NCBI GenBank assembly: GCA_002748705.1
Contig: PDSZ01000012.1
Coordinates: forward strand, 23,633-87,632
Length of the DNA: 64,000 bases
Direction of reading: 5' to 3'
DNA from: Candidatus Fermentibacterota bacterium
GTDB taxonomy: Bacteria > Fermentibacterota > Fermentibacteria > Fermentibacterales > Fermentibacteraceae
In this document: in pieces, positions 35,246 through 44,727 of the stretch
Layout: every line of letters begins with the position of its first letter
Numbering within the stretch: position 1 is the stretch's first letter
The notes under the pieces: model-generated
Databases searched by the model: none
Told to the model about the DNA's origin: nothing
The model's input: the letters and a program-made list of their open reading frames with translations, nothing else
Made by a program: the position numbers and the translations under genes

Positions 35246-37362
35246 AACACATCCACCTTTTCTATGCTGAGAAAGAGACTCTGCTCCTTCTCCTGGGGTT
35301 TATTGAATTCCTCAATTTCTCTGTAGCTTCCATGTTGAAGATTTCCGTTGAAATCCACAAGCTCTCCGAATTGGTTTATCTCTTCATCGGTATGGGGATA
35401 GGGGCAGCTGAAATGCTCACCTGCTATATATCCGTGAACCGGGCAGATACTGAATGTCGGAGTAAGGCTGAAGTAGGGAAGTTTAAACCTGGTTACTATC
35501 TTCTTTGCCAGCTCTCTTACCATTCTCCAGTCGCTTATGGCTTCACCTATAAACACATGTACAACAGTTCCTCCGGTGAACATTGCCTGAAGATCGTCCT
35601 GGTGCTTGAGAAGGCTGTAGACATCCATCTGTGTGTTAACCGGCAGATGCACTGAGTTTGTGTAGTAGGGGTTTGACACGCCCTGGCAGCACGCATCAGG
35701 GAACTGCAGCTTGTCTTTGTTTGCAAGACGGTAGCTGGCGCCTTCAGCAGGAGAGGCTTCAAGGTTATAGAGGTTTCCTGTTTCCACCTGGAACTCGCTG
35801 AGTTTTTCCCTCATGAATGTAAGTACCTTGAGCGCCCATTCCTTTCCTTCAGCGGTTGCTATGCCTTTGCCTATGCAGTTCTCTGCTCCTTCATTGATTC
35901 CTATAAGACCTATGGTACTGAAGTGGTTTGCCCAGTATGTGCCGGCTTCTTCCTTTACATGCCTCAGGTAGTATCTGGTATAAGGATAGAGCCCTCTTTC
36001 CGTCAGTTCCTCAACGAAGTTTCTTTTCAGCTCAAGGGATTCTCTGGCGGCTTCCATAACAGAACTGAGCCTCTGAAAGAAAGCTGTTTGGTCACCTCTT
36101 GTTACAAGCGCGATTCTTGGAATGTTGATTGTAACCACTCCGATTGAACCGGTGAGAGGATTGGAGCCGAACAGTCCGCCGCCTCTTGCCTTCAGTTCCC
36201 TGTTGTCCAGGCGAAGCCTGCAGCACATTGATCGGGAATCTTCCGGATTCATGTCTGAATTGACAAAGTTGCTGAAATAGGGAATACCGTATTTGCCGGT
36301 CATTTCCCAGAGAGGCTGGAGATCATCATCATCCCACTGGAAATCATCCGTCAGGTTGTATGTGGGAATAGGGAATGTAAATATTCGGCCCTTTGCGTCA
36401 CCTTCCATCATCAGTTCGCTGAATGCCCGGTTGAATGTGTTCATCTCCTGCTGAAATTCGCTGTATGTCTCAGGCTGTTCAACTCCGCCGATTATCACAT
36501 GCATATCTTTGTGGGTGGAGGGAACCTTCAGATCCATTGTGATGTTGGTGAATGGAGTTTGAAAACCCACTCTGGTAGGAATGTTCACATTGAAAAGGAA
36601 TTCCTGAACACACTGCTTTACATCTTTGAATGACAGGTTATCGTATCTGATGAATGGGGCCAGAAGTGTATCGAAATTGCTGAAGGCCTGTGCTCCGGCT
36701 GCTTCACCCTGAAGGGTGTAGAAGTAGTTAACCACTTGGCCGAGAGCGGTTCTCAGGTGAGATGCAGGTTTGGATTCTATCTTTCCTCTGGCGCCGAGAA
36801 AACCGCCTCTCAGAAGCTCCATAAGATCCCAGCCGACACAGTAGGGGCCAAGAATGCCCAAATCGTGAATGTGCATGTCGCCGTTGTCCTGGAGTTCCTT
36901 GATTCCTGGGGTGTATATCTTTGAGAGCCAGTATCTGGCCGTTATAGAGCTGGAGAGGTAAAAGTTCAGACCCTGAAGGCTGTAGTTCATGTTGGAGTTC
37001 TCGTTTACACGCCAGTCCTGCTGTCCGATGTAATCCGTTACAAGATTGTCCATTCCCTGAAAAATAGCCTTGACTTCACGGGCCTCATTGCGCTTTTCTC
37101 TGTATAGGATAAACTGTCTTGCAGCTGCTGTAAGCTTTCTGAGGACGAAGGTTTCCTCAATGATGTCCTGAATCTGTTCCACCATGGGAATTGAACCTGG
37201 CTTGAAGTAGGCCATGTAAAGGGCTGCCTCCACCTGATCGGCCATTTCGCGGCTTGAGCCCTCTGTGTCTGATGCTTTGAGAGCACGATCTATGGCACTC
37301 TCGATCTTTCTCTTTCTGTACGAAACTACTCTGCCGTCTCTTTTTCTTACCAGCCAATCCAT
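35242..37362 (-). CDS. nrdD: Class III (anaerobic) ribonucleotide reductase, catalytic chain
   Basis: A 706-residue chain with an N-terminal ATP-cone (R-K-R-D-G-R-V-V-S-Y-R-K-R-K-I) for allosteric control and the NrdD barrel after residue 100. It reduces ribonucleoside triphosphates without oxygen. The protein ends F-L-S-I-E-K-V-D-V-L without the C-terminal R-V-x-G-Y radical segment, which is supplied by the next small gene. Its promoter and two NrdR-like boxes lie at 37421-37504. Operon nrdD, radical peptide, nrdG. Confidence 0.92.
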   Translation of the reverse strand: MDWLVRKRDGRVVSYRKRKIESAIDRALKASDTEGSSREMADQVEAALYMAYFKPGSIPMVEQIQDIIEETFVLRKLTAAARQFILYREKRNEAREVKAIFQGMDNLVTDYIGQQDWRVNENSNMNYSLQGLNFYLSSSITARYWLSKIYTPGIKELQDNGDMHIHDLGILGPYCVGWDLMELLRGGFLGARGKIESKPASHLRTALGQVVNYFYTLQGEAAGAQAFSNFDTLLAPFIRYDNLSFKDVKQCVQEFLFNVNIPTRVGFQTPFTNITMDLKVPSTHKDMHVIIGGVEQPETYSEFQQEMNTFNRAFSELMMEGDAKGRIFTFPIPTYNLTDDFQWDDDDLQPLWEMTGKYGIPYFSNFVNSDMNPEDSRSMCCRLRLDNRELKARGGGLFGSNPLTGSIGVVTINIPRIALVTRGDQTAFFQRLSSVMEAARESLELKRNFVEELTERGLYPYTRYYLRHVKEEAGTYWANHFSTIGLIGINEGAENCIGKGIATAEGKEWALKVLTFMREKLSEFQVETGNLYNLEASPAEGASYRLANKDKLQFPDACCQGVSNPYYTNSVHLPVNTQMDVYSLLKHQDDLQAMFTGGTVVHVFIGEAISDWRMVRELAKKIVTRFKLPYFSLTPTFSICPVHGYIAGEHFSCPYPHTDEEINQFGELVDFNGNLQHGSYREIEEFNKPQEKEQSLFLSIEKVDVL

Positions 37363-37420
37363 AAAGACGAAAAACCCTTCCCAGTTTTCTAAGATGTTAT
37401 ACCATAAATTCTATGACTTG

Positions 37421-37449
37421 ATAATAACAAATAGGTAGTGCCCTGGCAA
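37421..37449 (-). promoter_or_regulatory. Promoter of the nrdD operon
   Basis: On the minus strand TTGCCA (37444-37449) and TATTAT (37421-37426) are 17 bases apart, about 60 bp before the nrdD start. Two NrdR-like boxes lie immediately upstream. Confidence 0.65.
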
Positions 37450-37457
37450 GCGCAAAA

Positions 37458-37504
37458 ACACAATATGTAGTGGTTTTGAGATTTGAAACTGCTATATGTT
37501 GGCT
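37458..37504 (-). promoter_or_regulatory. Tandem NrdR-like boxes
   Basis: ACACAATATGTAGTGG (37458-37473) fits the NrdR consensus (acaCwAtATaTwGtgt) closely; CTGCTATATGTTGGCT (37489-37504) is a weaker copy. They are 31 bp apart centre to centre, three helical turns, the classic NrdR arrangement. NrdR represses reductase operons when dATP is high. The nrdR gene is not in the window. Confidence 0.7.
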
Positions 37505-37651
37505 CATCACCTTAGTCTGCAACCAATTAGAAAAAATACTCCGCTGCAGATGATCAATCGCCATACCCGTTCTGTTCTCCTCCTGAGATACCTGAATGAT
37601 GGTTAAAGACTCTTAAAAAATGTATGTTGGCATTTATGCCCGGAGGTTGAA

Positions 37652-38539
37652 ATGAGAAAGCTGGATCTGAGTCAACACTACTTGCTGCTTGCAGTTGCAT
37701 CGGTTTCTCTATGGTCTGTGGCTGCAACTGCGTTCAAGGAATCCCTGGCTCAGGCAGATCCCTGGCAAGTGGTTTTCTTAAGCTCTGCGGTTTCTGCAGT
37801 TGTTCTTGGTATTGGTATGATTTTATTCAAAAAAGCTCTCTCTCTTCAGGATGTAAAACAGGGTGCCTGCCTGGGACTGTTGAATCCGTTTCTCTACTAT
37901 CTTGTATTACTACATGCATATAACGGGCTTCCTGCCCAGATGGCCATGGTTGTTAATTATCTCTGGCCGGTGGTTCTTGTTCTTCTTTCAGCACCTGTTC
38001 TGAAACAGCGAATTACAGCAGGTAGCATATCAGGGATACTTATAAGTTTTGCAGGAGTTGCTTTCATGGCCCTTTCAGGAGGAGGTTCGTTGAATGTAAA
38101 GGTACTTCCTCTGGCTCTTGCTCTTCTAAGTACTGTTATATGGGCAATATACTGGCTTCTCAATGCAAGGGCCCGCGGAGCTGCTGAAGTGCTTTTCAGC
38201 AGTTTTATATGGGGAACAGCATACCTGGGTCTTGCAGGGGCAGTTTCATCACAGAGCTTTGCTGTATCAATGAAAGCGCTTCCCTGGATTCTGTATATAG
38301 GTGTATTTGAAATGGGACTGACCTATATGATGTGGAGCACTGCATTGAAGAATGCTCCATCTGCTGCAGCAGTGGGCAGCCTTATCTTCATCACTCCGTT
38401 CCTTTCACTTGTGCTTATTTACCTTGTAGTAGGTGAACCGATTGCAGGATCAACTGCGGGAGGTCTGCTCCTTGTTGTTGCCGGTATCTTTGTGGAACGG
38501 TTTTTCAGGGAAAGGAAGGGGAGTTTTGATAAGAATTGA
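37652..38539 (+). CDS. EamA/DMT-family transporter
   Basis: A 295-residue membrane protein with ten helices in two EamA repeats (V-S-L-W-S-V-A-A-T-A-F-K-E; second from about 150 with T-V-I-W-A-I-Y-W-L-L-N-A-R). GGAGG precedes the ATG. The cutC gene begins inside its last 14 bases, so they are translated together. Substrate unknown. It is not closely similar to the EamA protein at 18211-19089. Confidence 0.85.
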   Translation: MRKLDLSQHYLLLAVASVSLWSVAATAFKESLAQADPWQVVFLSSAVSAVVLGIGMILFKKALSLQDVKQGACLGLLNPFLYYLVLLHAYNGLPAQMAMVVNYLWPVVLVLLSAPVLKQRITAGSISGILISFAGVAFMALSGGGSLNVKVLPLALALLSTVIWAIYWLLNARARGAAEVLFSSFIWGTAYLGLAGAVSSQSFAVSMKALPWILYIGVFEMGLTYMMWSTALKNAPSAAAVGSLIFITPFLSLVLIYLVVGEPIAGSTAGGLLLVVAGIFVERFFRERKGSFDKN

Positions 38540-39230
38540 GGTCTGTACAGCTACTGTGGAAGATTCGGTAAATGCCTGTAGAGCAGGTGCATCAAGAATA
38601 GAGTTGAACTCTGCGCTTGAGGCTGGAGGGCTTTCTCCATCTCAGGGGCTGCTGGAGGAAGTAAGAGATGCTGTTGATGTACCGCTTATGGTTATGGCAA
38701 GGCCGGTATCCGGAGGATTTGCATATTCAAACCCGGTTAAGAAAGCCATTCTCAGAGATATGTACCTTTTTCTTCAGAAAGGTGCTGATGGGCTGGTATT
38801 CGGGGCACTGACGGAAGATGGAACCCTGGACATGCCGTTTATAAGACAGATAAGAAAAGAGTTCTCTGATACTGTTCTTGTTTTCAGCCGGGCTTTCGAC
38901 TGCCTGACAGGCTCGCTTACAGAACATGCCTCAATCCTTGCCGAGAACGGTATAGACCGCATACTGACCTCAGGTGGAAAGCCAACTGCTGAAGAAGGCT
39001 TGAAGGTAATCAGGGATCTCACAGGCAGAGGCATAGATATACTTCCAGGTTCTGGAATCTCATCGTTGAATATCTGGAGAGTAGCAGAAGAAACTAAATG
39101 CAGATGGGTTCACGGTTCGTTTAAAGGAGTTTCCGCGCCTGTTGCAGCAGGGCATATAATTCCCCCTTCGTTTCCTTCAGTTGATGAGCATGAAATCAGA
39201 AAGGCACTGCTCCTGACTGAAGGAATGTAG
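38526..39230 (+). CDS. cutC: CutC-family protein
   Basis: A 234-residue TIM-barrel protein starting I-R-I-E-V-C-T-A-T-V-E-D-S-V-N-A, with A-S-R-I-E-L-N-S-A-L-E-A-G-G-L-S-P-S, M-A-R-P-V-S-G-G-F and D-R-I-L-T-S-G-G, all CutC hallmarks. The family was linked to copper homeostasis, though the direct role is disputed. I start it at TTG (38526-38528) with GGGGAG upstream; a longer in-frame start would run deep into the transporter gene. Confidence 0.88.
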   Translation: MIRIEVCTATVEDSVNACRAGASRIELNSALEAGGLSPSQGLLEEVRDAVDVPLMVMARPVSGGFAYSNPVKKAILRDMYLFLQKGADGLVFGALTEDGTLDMPFIRQIRKEFSDTVLVFSRAFDCLTGSLTEHASILAENGIDRILTSGGKPTAEEGLKVIRDLTGRGIDILPGSGISSLNIWRVAEETKCRWVHGSFKGVSAPVAAGHIIPPSFPSVDEHEIRKALLLTEGM

Positions 39231-39288
39231 TTACTCACTGGTTTCATAGTCAGGAGTTGTCATATTCTTCTGAAAATGAGAGGTGTCT

Positions 39289-40305
39289 ATGGTAGCATAC
39301 AGTGCAGCTGAGAAACTTCTGACAAGCAAAACGGTGCTGGTTGTGGATGATGAAGATCAGGTCAGGGAGTTTATTGCGCTCTCTCTTTCAGATATGTCTA
39401 GCAATGTTATTGAAGTCAATTCAGTCAGCTCAGCTAAAGAAGTAATTGAGAATTCAGATATAGATGTTGTCATAAGCGACATTGCAATGCCTGGAAATGA
39501 GACAGGTATTGATCTTCTCAGCTGGTGCAGAGAGAGGGATGTACCTGCTCCTTTCATTCTTATCTCAGGTTATGTAACCCCTGAAGCCGCCAGATTTGCC
39601 CTCTCAAAAGGTGTTCAGTTCGTAATTCACAAACCTTTCAAACGGGAACAGCTGCAGGAAGCGGTTATGTCTTCTTTCGTTATCAGGGATTCCTATGGAA
39701 ATCTGGTTGAAAGATATGTGAAAGAGATAGAACGAAGCAATGAACTCTTTCTAGCAACTGTAGATGGTTTTGCTGCTGCTGTGGGAGCAAGAGACGGTTA
39801 TACTCTGGAACACTCCAGGCAGGTATCATGGTTAGCGGTACTTCTCTCGAAGAAACTGGGGTTGGACGAAAAATTTATCAGAAGCGCAGGCATTGCCGGT
39901 CAGCTTCACGATATTGGAAAAATAGGAGTTCCAGAGCGGATTCTTCTCAAGAGAGAACCGCTTACCAGGGCTGAGTTCAGCATCATGAAAACTCATGCAG
40001 AAAAAGGTGCGGAGATATTGAGTCCGGTGCCGAACCTGTCAGATGTCACATTGGCAGTAAGGCACCATCACGAGAGGTTTGATGGAAAAGGATATCCTGA
40101 CGCTCTGAGCAGGAGTGGAATACCGCTCCTTGCCAGAATACTTGCAGTATGCGATGCTTACAGCGCAATGATTACAGAGAGGCCTTACAGATCTGCAAGG
40201 CCGGCCAGTGCCGCAAGGGAGGAAATCAGAAACGACAGAGGAAAACAGTTCGACCCTGAAATAGTGGATGCTTTCCTTTCTATTCTGGAGATACTTGCGC
40301 TGTAA
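39289..40305 (+). CDS. Response regulator with HD-GYP phosphodiesterase domain
   Basis: About 338 residues. The receiver domain (about 12-130) has the acidic pair in L-V-V-D-D-E-D, the phosphorylatable Asp in V-V-I-S-D-I-A-M-P, and the Lys in I-H-K-P-F. The HD-GYP domain (about 155-335) has H-D-I-G-K-I-G and H-H-H-E-R-F-D-G-K-G-Y-P, so it probably hydrolyses cyclic di-GMP. GAGAGG precedes the ATG; a GTG two codons upstream is possible. No partner histidine kinase is nearby. Confidence 0.9.
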   Translation: MVAYSAAEKLLTSKTVLVVDDEDQVREFIALSLSDMSSNVIEVNSVSSAKEVIENSDIDVVISDIAMPGNETGIDLLSWCRERDVPAPFILISGYVTPEAARFALSKGVQFVIHKPFKREQLQEAVMSSFVIRDSYGNLVERYVKEIERSNELFLATVDGFAAAVGARDGYTLEHSRQVSWLAVLLSKKLGLDEKFIRSAGIAGQLHDIGKIGVPERILLKREPLTRAEFSIMKTHAEKGAEILSPVPNLSDVTLAVRHHHERFDGKGYPDALSRSGIPLLARILAVCDAYSAMITERPYRSARPASAAREEIRNDRGKQFDPEIVDAFLSILEILAL

Positions 40306-40370
40306 GAGGGTTGCCTCCATGTGATATATTTCAGCTTTGACAATGATCCCTCCAAGGAAGGAACTCCTCT

Positions 40371-40718
40371 ATGGGCAAAACCCCCGGACATCTTTTCATT
40401 ACAGGAGGGAGCGTATCCTCTCCTGGCAGGGAGATAGCAGCAGCGTCTATTGCCCTTTTGCTCAAGCAGCGCGGTTACAGTGTTTTTCTTCAGAAGTTTG
40501 ATCCCTGTCTGAATGTGGATTATGGAACCATCCCTCCGTATCAGCATGGTGAGGTTTATGTAACCGATGACGGCTCTCTTATGGAAGTACTTGAGCGCCA
40601 AAGCCATCCCTGGTTCATGGCAGTTCAGTTTCATCCGGTATTTAAAAGCAGACCTCTGGAGCCACATCCGCTCTTCGCTGCTTTTGCTGAAGCAGCCTTC
40701 AAAGGAAAGAAACTATGA
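40371..40718 (+). pseudogene. pyrG: Internally deleted CTP synthase remnant
   Basis: The 115-residue frame joins the first about 70 residues of CTP synthase ([13 protein letters not shown], then [10 protein letters not shown] and [12 protein letters not shown]) directly to its last about 35 ([17 protein letters not shown]). About 420 residues, including most of the synthase domain and the glutaminase Cys, are missing, yet the frame is kept. The ATP loop is altered (normally V-S-S-L-G-K-G). It cannot make CTP. The last four bases overlap the purF start. Confidence 0.85.
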
Positions 40719-42166
40719 GAAAGTACGGGGAGTATTGCGGACTATGCGGTGTGACAGGTTCTTCCGAGCCGGCTGCAGCACTTGTTGCTGAAGGCCTTTT
40801 TGCCCAGCAGCACAGAGGACAGGAAGCTGCAGGGATTGTTACTCTGAGCTCCTCAGGGGAGCTTAAGCTGCACAAGAGACGAGGTCTGGTACCGGATATG
40901 ATGGCAGACATACCTTCGGAAATGATGTCAGAAGACATTCATGCTGCAATAGGCCATGTGAGGTACGGCACCTTCGGCGGATCAGGTGTGGTGAATGCAC
41001 AGCCGATAAAGGTGAGAATGGCTGATATTCCTGTTGCCATTGCCCATAACGGAACCATAAGCAATGCTGGTTCCATAAGAAGAAGTCTTCAGAAGAAAGG
41101 TCACATCTTTCAGACTAATACTGATACTGAAATAGTTCTTCATCTCATGAGCAGGGAACTGGAAGACAACGATTACAACATTGAAAAGTGCTTTCAGCTT
41201 GCTATTTCCAAATTGGAGGGGGCATTCTGTCTGCTGCTTCTGGTGCCTGAAGGAATGTATGTGGTAAGGGATTCCATGGGATTCAGACCTCTGAATCTGG
41301 GCAAAATACAGGATGGTGGATGGGTTGTAGCAAGTGAGACCATTGCCTTTCCAGTAACCGGAGCTGAGTATGTGAGGGAGATAGAACCTGGGGAGATGCT
41401 CTTCTTTTCCTGCAGTAAATCAGACTGTTCCGAGCCTGTTGTACTGGATTTTGATATGTCTGCCAATTCCTTTTTCAGCCCTGAAAACAGAAGGGCTCAC
41501 TGCATATTTGAACATGTATACTTTGCTCGACCAGGCAGTTATGTGTTCGGTGACAGTGTGTACGCCACCAGAATAGAGATGGGAAGGCAGCTTGCCAGAG
41601 AGGCCCCTGCTGAGTGTGATATGGTGATGCCTGTTCCAGACAGCGGAATGTTTGCTGCCATGGGTTTTGCCAGGGAGCTTGGGCTTCCTCTTGATATGGG
41701 ATTTACAAGAAATCACTATGTAGGCAGAACATTCATTGACCCGGGGCATGCAACCAGAGCAGCTATGGTAATGAGAAAACTGCAGCCTATTCCTGAGGCG
41801 ATTCAGGGTAAAAGGGTATGTGTAGTTGAGGACAGCATAGTGAGGGGAACAACCAGCAGAGCCAGAATAAAAGCCCTCAGAGAAGCCGGAGCAAAAGAGA
41901 TTCATATGCGTATAAGCTGTCCGCCACACAGGCATGCCTGCTTCTTTGGAATAGATTTTCCTGAGGAGAAAAGTCTGATAGCCAACAGATACTCTGTTAA
42001 GGAAATATCTGAGATACTCGGGCTGGACAGCCTGGGATACCTTACAACAGAGGGAATGCTAAGCTGCGTTTCCTCCCATAAGCCTGAAGATTACTGTACA
42101 GCTTGTTTCACCGGTGATTATCCTGTGGCTCCACCGGTAAGCATCGGCACCGGAGGAGAGGAATGA
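40715..42166 (+). CDS. purF: Amidophosphoribosyltransferase
   Basis: A 483-residue enzyme for the first step of purine synthesis (PRPP + glutamine to phosphoribosylamine). A short propeptide precedes the N-terminal catalytic Cys of C-G-V-T-G. Glutaminase motifs include [10 protein letters not shown] and G-H-V-R-Y-G-T. The PRPP-binding loop is [11 protein letters not shown]. Cysteines near the C-terminus ([10 protein letters not shown] and Y-C-T-A-C-F) may bind an iron-sulfur cluster as in Bacillus. It overlaps the pyrG remnant and guaA by four bases each, forming one operon. Confidence 0.95.
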   Translation: MRKYGEYCGLCGVTGSSEPAAALVAEGLFAQQHRGQEAAGIVTLSSSGELKLHKRRGLVPDMMADIPSEMMSEDIHAAIGHVRYGTFGGSGVVNAQPIKVRMADIPVAIAHNGTISNAGSIRRSLQKKGHIFQTNTDTEIVLHLMSRELEDNDYNIEKCFQLAISKLEGAFCLLLLVPEGMYVVRDSMGFRPLNLGKIQDGGWVVASETIAFPVTGAEYVREIEPGEMLFFSCSKSDCSEPVVLDFDMSANSFFSPENRRAHCIFEHVYFARPGSYVFGDSVYATRIEMGRQLAREAPAECDMVMPVPDSGMFAAMGFARELGLPLDMGFTRNHYVGRTFIDPGHATRAAMVMRKLQPIPEAIQGKRVCVVEDSIVRGTTSRARIKALREAGAKEIHMRISCPPHRHACFFGIDFPEEKSLIANRYSVKEISEILGLDSLGYLTTEGMLSCVSSHKPEDYCTACFTGDYPVAPPVSIGTGGEE

Positions 42167-43701
42167 TTAAAGGGGGAACTGCAATACTGGACTTCGGCAG
42201 CCAGTACACCCAGCTGATAGCAAGAAGGGTCAGAGAGCTGGGGGTTTACTGCGAGATGCTGCCTGGCAACTGCAAGTGGAGCGATGTTGAGAAGTTGGAG
42301 CCTGGCGCTGTTATTCTTGCTGGAAGTCCTTACAGTGTTTACGGCGAGGATAGTCCCCAGCCTCCTGAAGAGGTTTTTACTACAGAAATCCCTGTTCTCG
42401 GCATATGCTACGGTATGCAGCTGCTTGCCTGGAAGACAGGAGGAAAGGTAGAGGGCGGACATCACAGGGAGTATGGCCCTGCCCTTCTCAACCATGACGG
42501 CAGCGCTCTTTTCAAAGGTATTGAAAGCGGTCTTCAGGCCTGGATGAGCCATGGAGACAGAGTTACTGAAGTTCCGGAAGGGTACAGAGTAACCGCCTCC
42601 ACTGACCTTCTTCCTGTGGCGGCAATGGCAGACCCTGAAAGAAAAAGGTACGGAGTTCAGTTTCATCCTGAGGTACATCACAGTGTTTTCGGAACGGAGC
42701 TTCTCAGGAATTTTCTATTTGATATTGCATGTCTCAGACCAAGCTGGAATATGAAGTTCTTTCATGAACAGGCTGCTGAGCACATTCGAAGTGAACTTGG
42801 GCAGTACGGCAAGGTAATTCTGGGGCTCTCAGGGGGCGTTGACTCCTCTGTTGTGGCTGCGCTTCTGCACTCTGCGGTTCCTGACAGGTTCGTTCCCATC
42901 TTTGTAGATACCGGACTGCTCAGAGCTGGAGAAAGGGAAGAAGTTATCTCCACCTTTGCCGATCATTTCGGAATGGATCTGAAGGTGGTTGACGGAGAAG
43001 ACCGCTTCCTTGATGAGCTGGAAGGTGTTTCTGATCCTGAGAAAAAGCGCAAGATAATAGGACGGGTTTTCATAGAACTCTTTGAAGAAGCCGCTGCGGA
43101 AATACCAGGTGTTACACACCTTGCCCAGGGAACTCTATATCCTGATGTGATAGAAAGTGTAAGCTTCAAGGGGCCAAGTGCCACCATAAAAAGCCATCAC
43201 AATGTGGGAGGTCTCCCTGAAAGGTTGAATCTTCAGTTACTTGAACCGCTCAGGGAACTTTTCAAGGATGAGGTAAGGGAACTTGGAAGGACTATAGGGC
43301 TTCCGGAGATTATGGTGGCAAGGCATCCTTTTCCGGGCCCGGGCCTTGCGGTAAGAATCCTCGGCCCTGTCTGCCGTGATGACAGGGATCTGCTTCAGAA
43401 GGTAGATAAGGTTTTTATCGACTACCTGAGGGAAAACGATTTGTATGATCGAATTTGGCAGGCATTCAGTGTTCTGCTTCCTGTACGAACAGTAGGGGTA
43501 ATGGGTGATGAAAGAACTTACGACAGGGTGGTAGCTCTGCGAGCTGTGACCAGCAGAGACGGTATGACTGCCGACTGGTACAGAATGGATCCCAGACACC
43601 TTGCATCTGTTTCAAGCAGAATAGTAAATCAGGTCAAAGGGGTAAGCAGAATTGTTTACGACATCAGTTCAAAGCCTCCTGGGACGATTGAGTGGGAATA
43701 G
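42163..43701 (+). CDS. guaA: GMP synthase (glutamine-hydrolysing)
   Basis: A 512-residue enzyme converting XMP to GMP. The glutaminase domain has the nucleophile in G-I-C-Y-G-M-Q-L and the His in Q-F-H-P-E-V-H. The ATP-pyrophosphatase loop is G-L-S-G-G-V-D-S-S-V. The C-terminal dimerisation domain ends P-P-G-T-I-E-W-E, the standard GuaA end. The ATGA overlap with purF couples two purine steps. Confidence 0.97.
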   Translation: MIKGGTAILDFGSQYTQLIARRVRELGVYCEMLPGNCKWSDVEKLEPGAVILAGSPYSVYGEDSPQPPEEVFTTEIPVLGICYGMQLLAWKTGGKVEGGHHREYGPALLNHDGSALFKGIESGLQAWMSHGDRVTEVPEGYRVTASTDLLPVAAMADPERKRYGVQFHPEVHHSVFGTELLRNFLFDIACLRPSWNMKFFHEQAAEHIRSELGQYGKVILGLSGGVDSSVVAALLHSAVPDRFVPIFVDTGLLRAGEREEVISTFADHFGMDLKVVDGEDRFLDELEGVSDPEKKRKIIGRVFIELFEEAAAEIPGVTHLAQGTLYPDVIESVSFKGPSATIKSHHNVGGLPERLNLQLLEPLRELFKDEVRELGRTIGLPEIMVARHPFPGPGLAVRILGPVCRDDRDLLQKVDKVFIDYLRENDLYDRIWQAFSVLLPVRTVGVMGDERTYDRVVALRAVTSRDGMTADWYRMDPRHLASVSSRIVNQVKGVSRIVYDISSKPPGTIEWE

Positions 43702-43778
43702 ACAGTAACGCCCTCTATACAGCAGCGTAAACAAGATCTGATATTAGCGTTAACGAAATTGAAGGGAAAAGAATTTCC

Positions 43779-44723
43779 ATGAAACTTAAGGCAGGAGATC
43801 CCGCAAGGGATTATCTCGGAATAACAGCAGGAGCCATACTTTTCGGTATGGCGTATTCCTGGTTTCTCTTTCCATTCCGCGTCTCTCCAGGAGGAGTCGG
43901 TGGTTTGGCACAGATTCTCTACCATATCACAGGCGTAACTGAAAGCGTCTGGATGTTCGGTTTTAATATTCCTCTTTTCATCATCGGATACATTTTCGTT
44001 GGAAAGCAGTTCGGTGTCAGAAGTTTTGTAGGAATGTTTCTTGCGAACATGATGTGCTGGGTATTTGATCCTTCCCATATGAGTCTCATTCCCGGCGGAA
44101 TGGATCTGGTTTATAATGTGGCTGAAACAGGAGAACTGCCCAGGCTGGCTGTTTTTCTTTCCGGATCATCTGAGATGGATATTCTTCTGGCTTCAGTTGC
44201 CGGTTCCACCCTTCTCGGTATCGGTCTTGGTCTTATCTTCAAGTTCAGGGGTTCCACCGGCGGTACTGACATTCCGGTAGCCATACTGAAGAAGTACACC
44301 GGAGTGAGCATCAGTACAGGCTACTGGATGGTGGAAAGCATGATAATCCTTTCGGTAGGTCTTGTCTTCGGAGATCCGAAACTGATGATCTGGGCCTATC
44401 TTAACCTCTTCCTCACAACCAAGATGACTGACCTTTCAGCAGAGGGTATGCCTTATGTGAAATCAATAATGATAATTACTTCCAAACCGGATGAGGTCAG
44501 GGATTCGATTTTCAGAAACCTTAACAGAGGCGTAACTTTCCTTAAGGCAGAAGGCGGTTACCGAAGGAAGAAGCAGGATGTCATCTATGTCTGTGTGCAC
44601 AGGCGGCAGGTAATGATACTTCAGAGAATGGTCAGAGATATTGATCCGGATGCCTTCATGGTGCTTCAAGATGCCTACGATGTGATGGGTTACGGTTTCA
44701 AGCAGAGAACTCTGACTTACTAG
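43779..44723 (+). CDS. YitT-family membrane protein
   Basis: A 314-residue protein with five to six helices (DUF161) starting D-Y-L-G-I-T-A-G-A-I-L-F-G-M-A, with the typical S-P-G-G-V-G-G-L-A-Q and G-S-T-G-G-T-D-I, and a cytoplasmic C-terminal DUF2179 domain (about 225-310). Its role is unknown; transport is assumed. It precedes tatD by four bases. Confidence 0.87.
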   Translation: MKLKAGDPARDYLGITAGAILFGMAYSWFLFPFRVSPGGVGGLAQILYHITGVTESVWMFGFNIPLFIIGYIFVGKQFGVRSFVGMFLANMMCWVFDPSHMSLIPGGMDLVYNVAETGELPRLAVFLSGSSEMDILLASVAGSTLLGIGLGLIFKFRGSTGGTDIPVAILKKYTGVSISTGYWMVESMIILSVGLVFGDPKLMIWAYLNLFLTTKMTDLSAEGMPYVKSIMIITSKPDEVRDSIFRNLNRGVTFLKAEGGYRRKKQDVIYVCVHRRQVMILQRMVRDIDPDAFMVLQDAYDVMGYGFKQRTLTY

Positions 44724-44727
44724 ACTA

